Counted from the first letter of the stretch, positions 17,676 to 27,035 are shown. The stretch: 64,000 bases of DNA from RPQJ01 sp963698735 (GCA_963698735.1 CAVOSA010000010.1:1-64000), one strand, 5' to 3'. Notes: a model not told the origin generated them from the sequence alone. Numbers and translations are program-made.

Positions 17676-18368
17676 ATGAGCGCAGTCACGACCCTGACCG
17701 CCCCCCCGGCGCCGGCCCGAGTCCGTCTCGGCGCGGCCGCCATTGCGTTGCTCGTGGGTTGTGCCCTGGTCGCGGGCGTCGCGGAAGCCGCGAAGAAGAA
17801 GTCCAGCCCGACCAGGAAGGACGAATACGTCTACCGGTGCAAGAGCGCGACGGGCCACAGTTTCTTCGGCCAGAACATTCCGCCCGAATGCATGGGCGCC
17901 GACGTCGAGGTGCTGGACGCGACTGGGCGGGTGGTGCGCCTGATCCCGGGCACGAAGTCGCTCGAACAGATCAACGCGCAGAAGGCGGCGGACGACGCCC
18001 GCGCGGCCGCGGCCCAGCGCGATCGCACGCTGATTGCCACGTACCTGTCGGTTGCCGACATCGAACGCCTGCGCGACCAGCGCGTCGACCTGCTCGAGCA
18101 GCAGAACATCGTCACGAGGCAGTACATCACGAACCTTCGTGCGCGCGAGGCACGGCTGATGGGGTCAGTGCAGCGCTACCGTCCGTACAGCCCGAAGCCC
18201 AACGCGCCTGCCCTGCCCGAACAGATCGCGAGCGAAATCGTGAACACCGTGAAGGGCCTGCAGGTCTACGAGCAGGAACTCGTGAAGAACACCACGGAAC
18301 GCGAACGCGTGACCCGGGAATTCTCGGCCGACATCAGCCGGTTCAAAGAGCTGAAGGGCATCAAGTAG
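17676..18368 (+). CDS. Predicted exported coiled-coil protein, DUF4124-like start
   Basis: 230 aa. A hydrophobic segment (LGAAAIALLVGCALVAGVAEA, residues 18-38) is a signal peptide or N-terminal anchor. After a Lys-rich stretch the protein reads YVYRCKSATGHSFFGQNIPPEC, like the start of DUF4124 modules (a two-Cys beta unit). The rest, from about residue 95, is charged and helical and looks like a coiled coil. It probably acts in the periplasm; role unknown. It is convergent with dut. Confidence 0.78.
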   Translation: MSAVTTLTAPPAPARVRLGAAAIALLVGCALVAGVAEAAKKKSSPTRKDEYVYRCKSATGHSFFGQNIPPECMGADVEVLDATGRVVRLIPGTKSLEQINAQKAADDARAAAAQRDRTLIATYLSVADIERLRDQRVDLLEQQNIVTRQYITNLRAREARLMGSVQRYRPYSPKPNAPALPEQIASEIVNTVKGLQVYEQELVKNTTERERVTREFSADISRFKELKGIK

Positions 18369-18382
18369 GGCTCAGCCGGCCC

Positions 18383-18853
18383 CTACTTCGTTCCGGAACT
18401 CCCGAAGCCCCCCGCACCGCGGTGGCTCCCGGTGAACTCTTCCACCACGTCGAACTCCACCTGCACGACAGGCACGACGACCATCTGCGCGATGCGTTCG
18501 CCGGGCTCGATCGTGAAGGCGGCCTGGCCGCGATTCCAGCAGGAGACCATCACCTGGCCCTGGTAGTCGGAATCGATCAACCCGACCAGGTTGCCGAGCA
18601 CGATGCCGTGCTTGTGGCCGAGGCCGGAGCGCGGCAGCAGCACCGCGGCAAGGCCGGGATCGTCGAGGTGGATGGCGATGCCGGTCGGGATCAGTTGCGT
18701 CGCTCCTGGTGCGAGCACCAGCGGTGCGTCAAGGCACGCGCGCAGGTCGAGGCCCGCGGAGCCCGGCGTCGCGTAGTGCGGCAGCGGATACTCCCTGCCG
18801 ATGCGCGCATCGAGGATGCGAACCTGCAGCTTCGGCTGCGCGCCAGCGCTCAT
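18383..18853 (-). CDS. dut: dUTP diphosphatase
   Basis: 156 aa. All five trimeric dUTPase motifs are present: PGSAGLDLRA, PRSGLGHKHGIVLGN, GLIDSDYQGQV, GERIAQMVVVP and the mobile C-terminal arm GAGGFGSSG. It hydrolyses dUTP to dUMP. The start at 18853 overlaps the coaBC stop by four bases (ATGA), the standard coaBC-dut pair. Confidence 0.97.
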   Translation of the reverse strand: MSAGAQPKLQVRILDARIGREYPLPHYATPGSAGLDLRACLDAPLVLAPGATQLIPTGIAIHLDDPGLAAVLLPRSGLGHKHGIVLGNLVGLIDSDYQGQVMVSCWNRGQAAFTIEPGERIAQMVVVPVVQVEFDVVEEFTGSHRGAGGFGSSGTK

Positions 18854-20070
18854 CGCGGCAGGCTCCCGGCGTAACGCTCTGCGATTACCCCGATCAACTC
18901 GCCCGCGAGCCGGCACTTGGGCGCGCGTTCGAGCTCGCGCTTGCCGCCAGCCCAGTACACGGTGAGCGCGTTGTCGTCGCAATCGAACGCGAGCCCCTCG
19001 CCCACCTGGTTGGCCGCGATCATGTCGAGCTTCTTGCCCTCGAGCTTCGCCAGCGCATTGCGTTCGACGTTCTGCGTCTCCGCGGCAAACCCGACGACGA
19101 ACGGCCGCGGCGAGCCGGCCGCCACGGTCGCGAGGATGTCGGGCGTGCGCGCGAGCTGCAGCACCAGTTCGTCACTCGTCTTCTTGATCTTGTGCGCGGC
19201 GACCTCGCGCATGCGGTAGTCGGAAACGGCGGCGGCGGCGATGAAGATGTCGGTGTCCGCGATTTCCGTGCGCACCGCATCCATCATCTGCTCGGCGGTC
19301 TCGACGTCGATGCGGCGTACGCCCGGCGGTGTCGGCACGTTCACCGGCCCGCTCACGATGACGACGCTGGCCCCCGCGTCGCGCGCCGCTTCGGCGACGG
19401 CGTAACCCATCTTGCCGGAGCTGCGGTTGGTGATGAAACGCACGGGGTCGATGCGCTCGCGCGTCGGGCCTGCAGTCACGACGACCTTGCGACCGCGCAG
19501 CAATCCGGCGGCTTCGGCGCGCGGTGCGGCGAACACTGCATCGACGATCTCCTGCGGCTCGAGCATGCGGCCCGCGCCCGTTTCCCCGCAGGCCTGGCTG
19601 CCTTCCGCCGGGCCGAGGATCGTCACGCCGCGTTGCCGCAGCGCCGCGACGTTCGCCTGCGTGGCCGCATTCGCCCACATGAGGCGGTTCATCGCGGGCA
19701 CGACGAACAGCGGCGCGTCCGTGGCGAGACACAGCGTCGACAGCAGGTCGTCGGCCAGTCCGTGCGCGAGCCGCGCGATGAAATCCGCGGTGGCGGGAGC
19801 GATGACGATGCGTTGCGGCCAGCGCGCGAGTTCAATGTGACCCATCGCCGCCTCGGCCGCCGAGTCCCACAGGTCGGTGCGCACGGGATGACCCGACAGC
19901 GCCTGGAACGTGAGCGGCGTGACGAACTGCTGCGCGCCGGCGGTCATCACCACCTGCACGTCGGCGCCGCGGTCCTGGAGCCGGCGGGTCAGTTCGGCGC
20001 TCTTGTAGGCGGCGATGCCGCCGGTGACGCCGAGCAGGACACGCATCGTCGGGACTTCTGCTGCTGACAT
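18850..20070 (-). CDS. coaBC: Bifunctional phosphopantothenoylcysteine decarboxylase / synthetase
   Basis: 406 aa fusion. The N-terminal FMN decarboxylase (CoaC) shows LLGVTGGIAAYKSAEL (residues 12-27), the catalytic His in MGHIELARWP and PAMNRLMW (about 160). The C-terminal synthetase (CoaB) begins near residue 200 with VVVTAGPTRERIDPVRFITNRSSGKMGYA. The two steps turn phosphopantothenate into 4'-phosphopantetheine on the coenzyme A route. It is cotranscribed with dut. Confidence 0.97.
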   Translation of the reverse strand: MSAAEVPTMRVLLGVTGGIAAYKSAELTRRLQDRGADVQVVMTAGAQQFVTPLTFQALSGHPVRTDLWDSAAEAAMGHIELARWPQRIVIAPATADFIARLAHGLADDLLSTLCLATDAPLFVVPAMNRLMWANAATQANVAALRQRGVTILGPAEGSQACGETGAGRMLEPQEIVDAVFAAPRAEAAGLLRGRKVVVTAGPTRERIDPVRFITNRSSGKMGYAVAEAARDAGASVVIVSGPVNVPTPPGVRRIDVETAEQMMDAVRTEIADTDIFIAAAAVSDYRMREVAAHKIKKTSDELVLQLARTPDILATVAAGSPRPFVVGFAAETQNVERNALAKLEGKKLDMIAANQVGEGLAFDCDDNALTVYWAGGKRELERAPKCRLAGELIGVIAERYAGSLPR

Positions 20071-20181
20071 GGCGGACGATTATGGAGGGGCATGGACGGG
20101 GCCCGCAAAGGGACTGTCCACATTCTGGCGTCGCGGTCTCAGGTCATAACCGCCGGCTCTGACCAAAGGCCGCAGTCCGGG

Positions 20182-20997
20182 CTACTTCTGGCACTCCGGG
20201 CAGAAGTACGTCGAGCGCTGGCCCTGGACCAGGTGCCGGATCGGTGTCCGGCAGCGGCGGCAGGGCTCGCCGGCACGCTCGTAGACGAAAAGTTCCTGGC
20301 GGAAGTAGCCCGGCGTGCCGTCGGCGTTGACGTAGTCGCGGAGCGTAGTGCCGCCCTGCCGGATCGCTTCGCCCAGCACCCGGCGCACGGCGGCCACGAT
20401 CCGCTCCCATTCGGCCGCCTTGATGCGTCCCGCCGCCCGCCGCGGCCGCACACCGGCGCGAAACAGCGCCTCGCTCGCGTAGATGTTGCCGACGCCGACG
20501 ACCACGTGCTGGTCCATCAGGAAGACCTTCACCCCGGCCTTGCGGCGCTGCGCGCGGGTGGCCAGGTATCGCGCGGTGAACTCGTCTTCAAGCGGCTCTG
20601 GTCCCAGCGCTGCCAGCAACGGATGCTCACCGGGATCGCCCGTGCACCAGAGCAGGCTGCCGAAGCGGCGTGGGTCGTTGAAGCGCAGGCACTGGCCCGA
20701 GTCGAGGACGAGGTCGTAATGATCGTGCAGCAGCAGCGGCGAATCCGCGTCCATGACGCGCAGGCTGCCGGACATGCCGAGGTGCGCGATCAGCGAGCCG
20801 CGATCGAGGTCGATCAGCAGGTACTTGGCGCGGCGACGCACGTCGCGGATGCGTTGCCCGGCGAGTTCGCGCACGAGCGTCGATTCGACCGGCCAGCGCA
20901 GCCGTGGCTCGCGCAGGTCGAACGCGGCGATCGTGCGGCCGACGATCGCTTCGCGAACCCCACGGCGCGTCGTTTCGACTTCGGGCAATTCGGGCAT
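20182..20997 (-). CDS. mutM: Formamidopyrimidine-DNA glycosylase
   Basis: 271 aa. The mature N-terminal catalytic PELPEVET is intact (Pro after Met), with a conserved Lys near residue 58, the helix-two-turn-helix VVGVGNIYASEALF (about 165) and a C-terminal zinc finger with Cys pairs CRRC and CPEC. It removes 8-oxoguanine and ring-opened purines. It lies downstream of rpmB-rpmG as in many gammaproteobacteria, but is separated from them by a terminator. Confidence 0.97.
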   Translation of the reverse strand: MPELPEVETTRRGVREAIVGRTIAAFDLREPRLRWPVESTLVRELAGQRIRDVRRRAKYLLIDLDRGSLIAHLGMSGSLRVMDADSPLLLHDHYDLVLDSGQCLRFNDPRRFGSLLWCTGDPGEHPLLAALGPEPLEDEFTARYLATRAQRRKAGVKVFLMDQHVVVGVGNIYASEALFRAGVRPRRAAGRIKAAEWERIVAAVRRVLGEAIRQGGTTLRDYVNADGTPGYFRQELFVYERAGEPCRRCRTPIRHLVQGQRSTYFCPECQK

Positions 20998-21039
20998 GCA
21001 GCTACTCTAGTGGATTGACGCGGGCCGAGGCTGAACCAC

Positions 21040-21073
21040 ACCCGAAAACGAAAAACCCGCCGGAGGGCGGGTT
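21040..21073 (-). terminator. Rho-independent terminator after rpmG
   Basis: On the minus strand an 8-bp stem AACCCGCC / GGCGGGTT with a 4-base loop is followed by TTTTTCGTTTTC. It sits 48 bases past the rpmG stop and should end the rpmB-rpmG transcript before mutM. Confidence 0.85.
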
Positions 21074-21120
21074 CTTCTGTGCGGCTCTACGGTGGACCGC
21101 GGTAGCGCTGCGATCAAGGA

Positions 21121-21276
21121 TTACTTGATCTTCGCTTCCTTGTAGGTCACGTGCTTGCGGGCCTTCGGGTCGAACTTCTTGACCTCGAGCTTCTCCGGGT
21201 GGAGCCGCTTGTTCTTGGTCGTCGTGTAGAAGTGGCCGGTGCCGGCGGTCGAAACGAGCTTGATCTTGTCGCGCAT
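21121..21276 (-). CDS. rpmG: 50S ribosomal protein L33
   Basis: 51 aa, starting MRDKIKLVSTAGTGHFYTT, then KNKRLHPEKLEVKKFDPKA, ending in a Lys-rich tail. It is the Cys-free form of L33 that does not bind zinc. It is 28 bases downstream of rpmB, as is usual. A strong terminator follows. Confidence 0.96.
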   Translation of the reverse strand: MRDKIKLVSTAGTGHFYTTTKNKRLHPEKLEVKKFDPKARKHVTYKEAKIK

Positions 21277-21304
21277 GGTGATTGCTCCTGCTGCAGCCGG
21301 GCCG

Positions 21305-21541
21305 TCAGACCTTGACGCCCTGGGCGCGCAGCTCGTTCACGACGGCTTCGACGCCCTTCTTGTCGATCGTGCGCATGGCATTGCCCGAGACACGCAGGCT
21401 GACCCAGCGCTTTTCGGTTTCGAGCCAGAAACGCTGCGTGTGCAGGTTCGGCAGGAAGCGACGGCGCTTGCGGTTGTTGGCGTGCGACACGGTGTTGCCG
21501 CTCATCGGCCGCTTGCCGGTGACCTGACAGACTTTCGACAT
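21305..21541 (-). CDS. rpmB: 50S ribosomal protein L28
   Basis: 78 aa from the ATG at 21541: MSKVCQVTGKRPMSGNTVSH, then NNRKRRRFLPNLHTQRFW, the invariant L28 sequence. The frame is open 17 codons further upstream, but the conserved protein starts here. It is cotranscribed with rpmG. Confidence 0.97.
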   Translation of the reverse strand: MSKVCQVTGKRPMSGNTVSHANNRKRRRFLPNLHTQRFWLETEKRWVSLRVSGNAMRTIDKKGVEAVVNELRAQGVKV

Positions 21542-21663
21542 GATTGGTGATCCTGTGACAGACAGGGCGGCCCCAGCGGCCAGGCCCTGCAAACGAGCCG
21601 CGTTTTATACCAGTGCGGCCGACCCGGGGCAAGCGGCGACACCCCATCCGGCCTCAGGTCAAG

Positions 21664-21680
21664 CGTCGGAACCTCATACA
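21664..21680 (+). promoter_or_regulatory. Candidate activator site upstream of sigma-54 promoter
   Basis: CGTCGGAACCTCATACA fits the pattern GTCGG-N7-TAC, which recurs at 34591-34607 upstream of a second sigma-54 promoter. Here it lies 65 bases before the -24 element, a fitting place for an enhancer. The match is short, so confidence is low. Confidence 0.35.
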
Positions 21681-21743
21681 AGGTCCTCATAAATAATATG
21701 TAATTATCGTTATAAGTATATGATTTATAAGAATAAAATAGGC

Positions 21744-21760
21744 TTGGCACGATTGGTGCT
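21744..21760 (+). promoter_or_regulatory. Sigma-54 (-24/-12) promoter of the PEP-CTERM gene
   Basis: TTGGCACGATTGGTGCT matches the RpoN consensus YTGGCACGN4TTGCW at all but one position (G for T in the -12 box), with the required spacing of GG and GC. It is 60 bases upstream of the start at 21820, in an AT-rich gap unlike the surrounding DNA. Confidence 0.75.
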
Positions 21761-21819
21761 TTGTATCTCCCAAGGCCGGCCACGCAGGTCGGCGCCTCGC
21801 AAGCAACATCGGAGTACAG

Positions 21820-22623
21820 ATGACCATGAAGAACAAGCCGGGCATTTTCGTCCTCGCCGCAGCCGCGGCAGCGACGTGCGCCCCCCTCGCGACGGCCTCG
21901 GCCGCCACGCTCAGCGGAACGATCCGCGATTTCTGCGCGCCGAACATCGCGGAAGTCTGCACGCGCCTCAGCGACTTCGAGGGCTCGATCCCCGGCGTCG
22001 TCACGGGCATGGTGCAGAACACGCTCGGTCCCGACGGCAAGCCGGTCGCGGGAGCGAACATCGTTGCGGGCGCGAGCAGCGCCGCAAACTTTTCCAGGTG
22101 GTTCAACGATTCGCCGGGCTACAACTCGAGCCAGGACTTCTCGCTGACGCTCACCGAAGGCCCGGCGGGCGTGTACACGTATTCGAGCAACAACTTCTTC
22201 CCGATCGACGGCGAGCTGCTGGGCAACCAGGGCCGCAGCCACAACTACCATTTCACGCTGGAACTGGCGGGCCTGCTGTCCTTCGACAACCCCACCGCGG
22301 GTGCCGACTATTCGTTCAACTTCACGGGTGACGACGACCTGTGGGTGTTCGTGAACGGCATCCTGATGCTGGACCTCGGCGGCGTGCACGGCGCCACCAG
22401 CGGCTCGTTCACCGAAGAGTCGCTCATGCTGGCAGGCATGGTGCCCAACACCGACTATGCGCTCGACATCTTCTTTGCCGAGCGGCACACGACGCAGTCC
22501 AATTTCGCCATCACGTCGACGCTGACGATCAAGGACGACACCGACGTGCCGGAGCCGGGCAGCCTGGCGCTGCTCGGCATGGGACTCGCCGGACTCGGCT
22601 TCTCGCGCCGGCGCAAAGCCTGA
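21820..22623 (+). CDS. Fibro-slime domain protein with PEP-CTERM sorting signal
   Basis: 267 aa secreted protein; GGAG lies five bases before the ATG. It has a signal peptide (about residues 1-29, ending ATASAA), a fibro-slime-type domain starting TLSGTIRDFCAP with the core FNFTGDDDLWVFVNG (about 165-180) and LDLGGVHG, then a C-terminal VPEPGSLALLGMG tail with an RRRK end. The tail is the PEP-CTERM signal recognised by exosortase, so the protein should be processed and delivered to the outer surface or matrix. An exosortase is implied elsewhere in the genome; none is in this window. A sigma-54 promoter precedes it. Confidence 0.92.
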   Translation: MTMKNKPGIFVLAAAAAATCAPLATASAATLSGTIRDFCAPNIAEVCTRLSDFEGSIPGVVTGMVQNTLGPDGKPVAGANIVAGASSAANFSRWFNDSPGYNSSQDFSLTLTEGPAGVYTYSSNNFFPIDGELLGNQGRSHNYHFTLELAGLLSFDNPTAGADYSFNFTGDDDLWVFVNGILMLDLGGVHGATSGSFTEESLMLAGMVPNTDYALDIFFAERHTTQSNFAITSTLTIKDDTDVPEPGSLALLGMGLAGLGFSRRRKA

Positions 22624-22640
22624 CCGCAGTGGGTCCCTGG

Positions 22641-22668
22641 GCGCGGGCTGCCTTAGAGCAGCCCGCGC
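22641..22668. terminator. Hairpin between convergent PEP-CTERM gene and radC
   Basis: GCGCGGGCTGC-CTTAGA-GCAGCCCGCGC is an 11-bp perfect stem 17 bases past the PEP-CTERM stop; its loop contains the radC stop codon. No U tract follows on either strand, so it is a weak terminator candidate. Confidence 0.4.
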
Positions 22669-23336
22669 TCCGCAAACGACACGCACGCCCCGTCCCCGAC
22701 CACGATGTGGTCGAGCACCCGGATGTCGACGAGCGCCAGCGCATCGCGCAGGCGTCCCGTAATCAGCTCGTCCGCCTGGCTGGGTTCCGCGATCCCGGAC
22801 GGGTGGTTGTGCGCCAGGATCACGGCCGCCGCATTCCGGGCCAGGGCCAGTTTTACGACCTCCCGGGGATGGACGCTGGCGCCATCGATCGTGCCGCGAA
22901 AAACTTCGTCAAAAGTGATGACCCGGTGGCGATTGTCCAGGAACAGGCAGCAAAACACTTCATGTTCGCGATCACGTAGACGCGCCCGCAGGAATTCGCG
23001 GGTGGCCCGGGGGTTGGCCAGGGGCGGCCCAGCCAGCAACTGCTCGGCGTAGTGCCGGCGGGACAACTCCAGGGCTGCCTGGAGCAGCGCGTACTTGGCG
23101 GCCCCGAGCCCCGGGGTGCGGCAGACAGCCTGCCGTTCGGCCGTGAGCAGGCCGCGCAGGGATCGAAACTCGCCGAGGAGGATGCGCGCGGTATCCACCG
23201 CCGAGCAGCCACGGGTGCCGGTCTGCAGCAGGATCGCCAGCAACTCGGCCTCGGACAGCGACGCCGCACCGAGCTTCAGCAGTTTCTCCCGCGGACGTTC
23301 GGCTTCGGGCCACAGGGGCAACGGCAACGACGACAT
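22653..23336 (-). CDS. radC: RadC family protein (JAB1/MPN metalloprotease fold)
   Basis: 227 aa. An N-terminal helix-hairpin-helix part (SEAELLAILLQTGTRG, TPGLGAAKYALLQAALEL) is followed by the MPN domain with LILAHNHPSGIAEPSQAD-type metal ligands (AHNHPSG, then Asp, about residues 175-188). The old claim of a DNA repair role is doubtful; the family's true activity is unknown. Its place near rpmB, rpmG and mutM is the classical one. Confidence 0.95.
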   Translation of the reverse strand: MSSLPLPLWPEAERPREKLLKLGAASLSEAELLAILLQTGTRGCSAVDTARILLGEFRSLRGLLTAERQAVCRTPGLGAAKYALLQAALELSRRHYAEQLLAGPPLANPRATREFLRARLRDREHEVFCCLFLDNRHRVITFDEVFRGTIDGASVHPREVVKLALARNAAAVILAHNHPSGIAEPSQADELITGRLRDALALVDIRVLDHIVVGDGACVSFAERGLL

Positions 23337-23440
23337 CGGTGCTCCTCGGGACAGGAACGCCCATGTTCGGCTCCGCCTCGCCGGCGGGCTCGCTGCAAAA
23401 GCAACGGAAGCGCCGCGTTATGGCGGCTGAACGATGACTG

Positions 23441-23929
23441 TCAGGCTTTCCTGGAGAACCTGGCCTGCAGCGCTTCGGCGACCGCCGGGTGCACGAACTC
23501 GGTGATGTTGCCGCCGAGGCTCGCGATTTCGCGGATCAACGTCGAGGAAATGAAATTGAACTGCTCGGTCGGCGTCAGGAACACGGTCTCGACCTGGTCG
23601 GTCAGGTGCCGGCTCATGGTGGCGAGCTGGAATTCGAACTCGAAGTCCGACACCGCCCGCAGGCCGCGCATCATCACGTTGAGGCCGTGGCTGCGGGCGA
23701 ACTCGACGGTCAGCCCGGTGTAGCCCATGACCTCGACGTTCGGCAGGTCGGCGAGCACGATCTTCACCAGCTCGATGCGCTTCTCGAGCGGAAACAGCGG
23801 CGCCTTGCCCGGGTTCGCCGCAATCGCGACCACGACCTTGTCGAAGATCTTGCTGGCACGCCGCACGAGGTCGTTGTGACCATTGGTGAACGGATCGAAC
23901 GTCCCCGGATACATCGCTCGGCTGCTCAT
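23441..23929 (-). CDS. coaD: Phosphopantetheine adenylyltransferase
   Basis: 162 aa. The nucleotidyltransferase signature GTFDPFTNGHNDL (residues 9-21) and the C-terminal FISSTLIREIASLGG are intact. It adenylates 4'-phosphopantetheine in coenzyme A synthesis. It begins eight bases after the rsmD stop, the common rsmD-coaD pair. Confidence 0.97.
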   Translation of the reverse strand: MSSRAMYPGTFDPFTNGHNDLVRRASKIFDKVVVAIAANPGKAPLFPLEKRIELVKIVLADLPNVEVMGYTGLTVEFARSHGLNVMMRGLRAVSDFEFEFQLATMSRHLTDQVETVFLTPTEQFNFISSTLIREIASLGGNITEFVHPAVAEALQARFSRKA

Positions 23930-23937
23930 GCGCCACC

Positions 23938-24624
23938 TCAGTTGTTTTCGTCGTTCTGCGCCGGTGCGCCCCGCCGGGCGAGATGATAGCCGACGCCGCC
24001 CGCACGCTTGCTGCGCATGAGCGTCCATCCCGCCGGCAGCTGCGGTGCGCCGCGCTCGGCAGGATCCTCGAGATAGATCCAGGCGGCCGGCGCGAGCCAG
24101 CCACCCTGCTCGAGCGCACCGCAGGCGCGCAGCAGGCAGTCCTCGCCGTAGGGAGGGTCGAGGAACACGACGTCAAACGGCTCCGGGGCCGGTCGCCGCA
24201 GGTAGGCGAAAGCATCCTCGCATTCGACGCGGCCGCGCTCACAGCCGAGCGTCCGCAGCGTGGCTTGGATAGCGCGGGCCGATGCCAGGTCGCTCTCGAC
24301 GAAAACCGCGTGGGCCGCGCCTCTCGACAGGGCCTCGACGCCGAGCGCGCCGCTGCCGGCGAACAGGTCGAGGCACCGGCGGCCGGCCAGCTCGAACTGG
24401 AGCCAGTTGAAAACCGTTTCCCGGACTCGGTCCGGGGTCGGCCGGACGGCTCCGGTCTGCGGAAAATGCAGTTTGCGCCCGCGCCATTCCCCGCCGATGA
24501 TCCGGACGTCGCCACGGAGTCCGGCCTGGCGTGCGGGGCGTCGATTGGGGGTGGATTGATCCGGTCCGCTTGTTGCACTTGCAACACGTCTGGTCCGGTA
24601 CCCCGTGCGGTTGTTGCGCGGCAT
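23938..24624 (-). CDS. rsmD: 16S rRNA (guanine966-N2)-methyltransferase RsmD
   Basis: 228 aa as drawn, somewhat longer than the roughly 200 aa usual; the first 35 residues are basic and poorly conserved, so the true start may be downstream. The conserved part begins VRIIGGEWRGRKLHFP, then LDLFAGSGALGVEALSRGA (SAM site) and the catalytic FLDPPYG. It methylates G966 of 16S rRNA. It is cotranscribed with coaD. Confidence 0.94.
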   Translation of the reverse strand: MPRNNRTGYRTRRVASATSGPDQSTPNRRPARQAGLRGDVRIIGGEWRGRKLHFPQTGAVRPTPDRVRETVFNWLQFELAGRRCLDLFAGSGALGVEALSRGAAHAVFVESDLASARAIQATLRTLGCERGRVECEDAFAYLRRPAPEPFDVVFLDPPYGEDCLLRACGALEQGGWLAPAAWIYLEDPAERGAPQLPAGWTLMRSKRAGGVGYHLARRGAPAQNDENN

Positions 24625-24703
24625 CGTCAGGCGAGCGTACGCTTCGGGGCGACTACAATTACGCGCGATGTTACGCGCTGCCTATATCGAGGGGAAAGTC
24701 AAA

Positions 24704-26980
24704 ATGTTCGAGTCCAGGAACAGGTTGTTCGCGACTGCGCTCGCCTTGGCGACCGGCATCGCATTGGGTGGTTGCTCCGCATCCCAGGATGGTGATCCGC
24801 TGCCGGCCCCTCCGACTGAAAGTGCGATCGCCAGGTTCGATCTCGCCACGGGCACGCTCCCGTCCTGCGCTCAACTTGCTGTTCGCGCCGGACGCAGCTG
24901 TTCCGCTCACCGACGGCACGCTCAACATTCCGGCGGCCCTGGCCGCGCTCCGCCCGAATACTCCCGCGCTCAACGCACTGGACGGATGGTCGACGACCGC
25001 GGGGGTCGACACCAGTTTCACGCTGCCAATCGACGCGGCATCGATCAGCGCCAGCAGCATCAAGATCGTCAAGGTTTACCTGAACCCGAGCCTGCAGGTT
25101 CCGGCGAATCCCGCTGATCCGGCACAGGCGGCGGCGTATCTCCCCACGGGCGCCACCAGCCCCGTCGGCGGCGTGCTTACGTACGGTGTCGATTTCACTG
25201 CCGAAGTCGCGAGCGAACCCGACAGCTACGGCAAGTTCCTGCGCATCACACCGCTGAAGCCGCTCGAATCCAGCAAGGGCCCTGCCGTCACGGGCGGCAA
25301 GATCCTGAACATCGGTTACATCGTGTTGCTGACCAATGCCCTCAAGGCGGCGGACGGCCAGGCCTATGGTCCTGACACGTTCTACGCCGCTATCAAAGCG
25401 GCGCCGGCAGACTGCAGTTCGTTCACGAGCACGGCGCAAAAGCAGGTATGCCAGATCACGAAGGCGAACCTGAACGTCGCCGCGGCCGCAAGCAGCACGA
25501 GCGCGGACTCCGTCGTCCTCTCATGGCATTTCTCGACGCAATCGATCGACGACACGCTGGACGTCATTTCGCAGACTGCTACGCCGAAGCAGACGGTGAT
25601 CGTGCCTGCGTTCAACACGCAGCTCGGCCGCATCCTGACGACGAAGGACTTCAGCGCGGCGCTCCCGGGCAAGGCGAACATCTACCTCGGCTCGACGCAG
25701 CTTCCGTACTACCTGACGGCAGCTACGACGACCACGGGCGCAGCCGCCAGCGCGGCGGTTCTCGCCAGCGTCTGGCAGGCGGCCGGGCCGCCCCCGGCTC
25801 CGTTCACCAATACCGCCAGCCGCAACCTGACGATGTTCAACCCGGCCCCGGCAGCGACCAGCACGGTGACGGTGCCGCTGCTGGTCACCGTGCCCAATGC
25901 GACCTCAGCCTGCGGCGGCGTCAGGCCTGCCGGCGGCTGGCCGGTGGCGATCGTGCAGCACGGCATCACGGGTGATCGTTCGCAGGCTATTGCGATGGCG
26001 GACTCGCTCGCTGACGCGTGCGTGATCGTCGCGGCCATCGACCTGCCGCTGCACGGCGTCGTCGATACGACCAGCCCGCTGTACTGCACGCTCGGCCCTG
26101 CCGCAGTGCATCGGCGCGACGGAGCGTACGTTCAACGTCGACCTGGTCCAGAACAACGCCACGACCATCGCCGTCCCCGACGGCAAGATCGACGCGTCCG
26201 GCACGCACTTCATCAACCTGGCGAGCCCGCTCACCAGCCGCGACAACCTGCGCCAGGCCGAAGCCGACCTGATCCAGCTGACGAAGTCGTTGCCCGGCCT
26301 CGCAGTTGCGCAGGCCGCGCCGGGTTCGCTGCCGGCAGGCCCGGCGGGCGTCAATTCGACGCGCATCAACTTCATCGGCCTTTCGCTCGGCGCGATCGTC
26401 GGTGGATCGCACTTGCACTTCGTCGATGACGTCGCCAGTGCGACGCTTTCAGCGCCGGGCGGGGTGATCACCAAGCTGCTGATCGACTCGCCGATACGTT
26501 CGGACCGGTCATCACGGCGGGCCTGAATGGCAAGCTGGCGTGGCACCCGGCAACTACCTGTTCGGCCAGTTTCTCCGCGATGTCCAGGCCGTGATCGACT
26601 CGGGCGATCCGATCAATCACATCGCCGACGCGACGGCGCTGCACCCCACTTACCTGCAGAAGATCGTGGGCGACACGGTCGTGCCGAACAGCGCGACCGA
26701 CCGCCTGATCGCCAAGGGCGGTTTCGCGAAGGTGACGTCGGGCTCGGCGAACCCGGTCGCCCCGGGCAGCCCGAAGTACGTGGCGTTCCCCTTCGGCACC
26801 CACGGCTCGCTCTTTTCTACAAGAGACTGCGCAGCGATCACAGACGCGGCCACCAAGGCCAAGTGCGTCGCGACCACGACGGAAATGCAGCGACAAACGG
26901 TGCTCTTCGTGGCCCAGGCCGCACCGGGCGGAACCGGCTCGCTGATCACGGTCACCGACACGTCGGTGGTTCAGCAGTAG
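24704..26980 (+). pseudogene. Pla-1/cef-like extracellular lipoprotein lipase, four frameshifts
   Basis: The start MFESRNRLF with lipobox ALGGC (GAGGGGA upstream) and the rest of a roughly 755 aa protein are spread over several frames. Shifts are needed near 24865 (before NLLFAPDAAVPLTDG), near 26100 (before PQCIGATERTFNVD), near 26490 (before DTFGPVITAGLNGKL) and near 26538 (before APGNYLFGQFLRDVQ). The content matches the bacterial virulence-factor lipase family: an N-terminal domain, QHGITGDRS and the nucleophile elbow GLSLGAIVG. Each segment is otherwise well preserved, so decay is recent or the sequence has indel errors here. A strong terminator follows. Confidence 0.8.
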
Positions 26981-27003
26981 GCCAGAGACCGCTTCGGTCG
27001 CAG

Positions 27004-27035
27004 GAAGGGCGGGAGCGATCCCGCCCTTCTTTTTT
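27004..27035 (+). terminator. Rho-independent terminator
   Basis: An 11-bp perfect stem GAAGGGCGGGA / TCCCGCCCTTC with loop GCGA is followed directly by six T. It closes the lipase-like gene and insulates ftsY. Confidence 0.95.

Noticed and set aside
20071..20181. Gap between coaBC and mutM as a regulatory or RNA element
   Set aside because: No strong hairpin, promoter consensus or conserved motif was found in these 111 bases.
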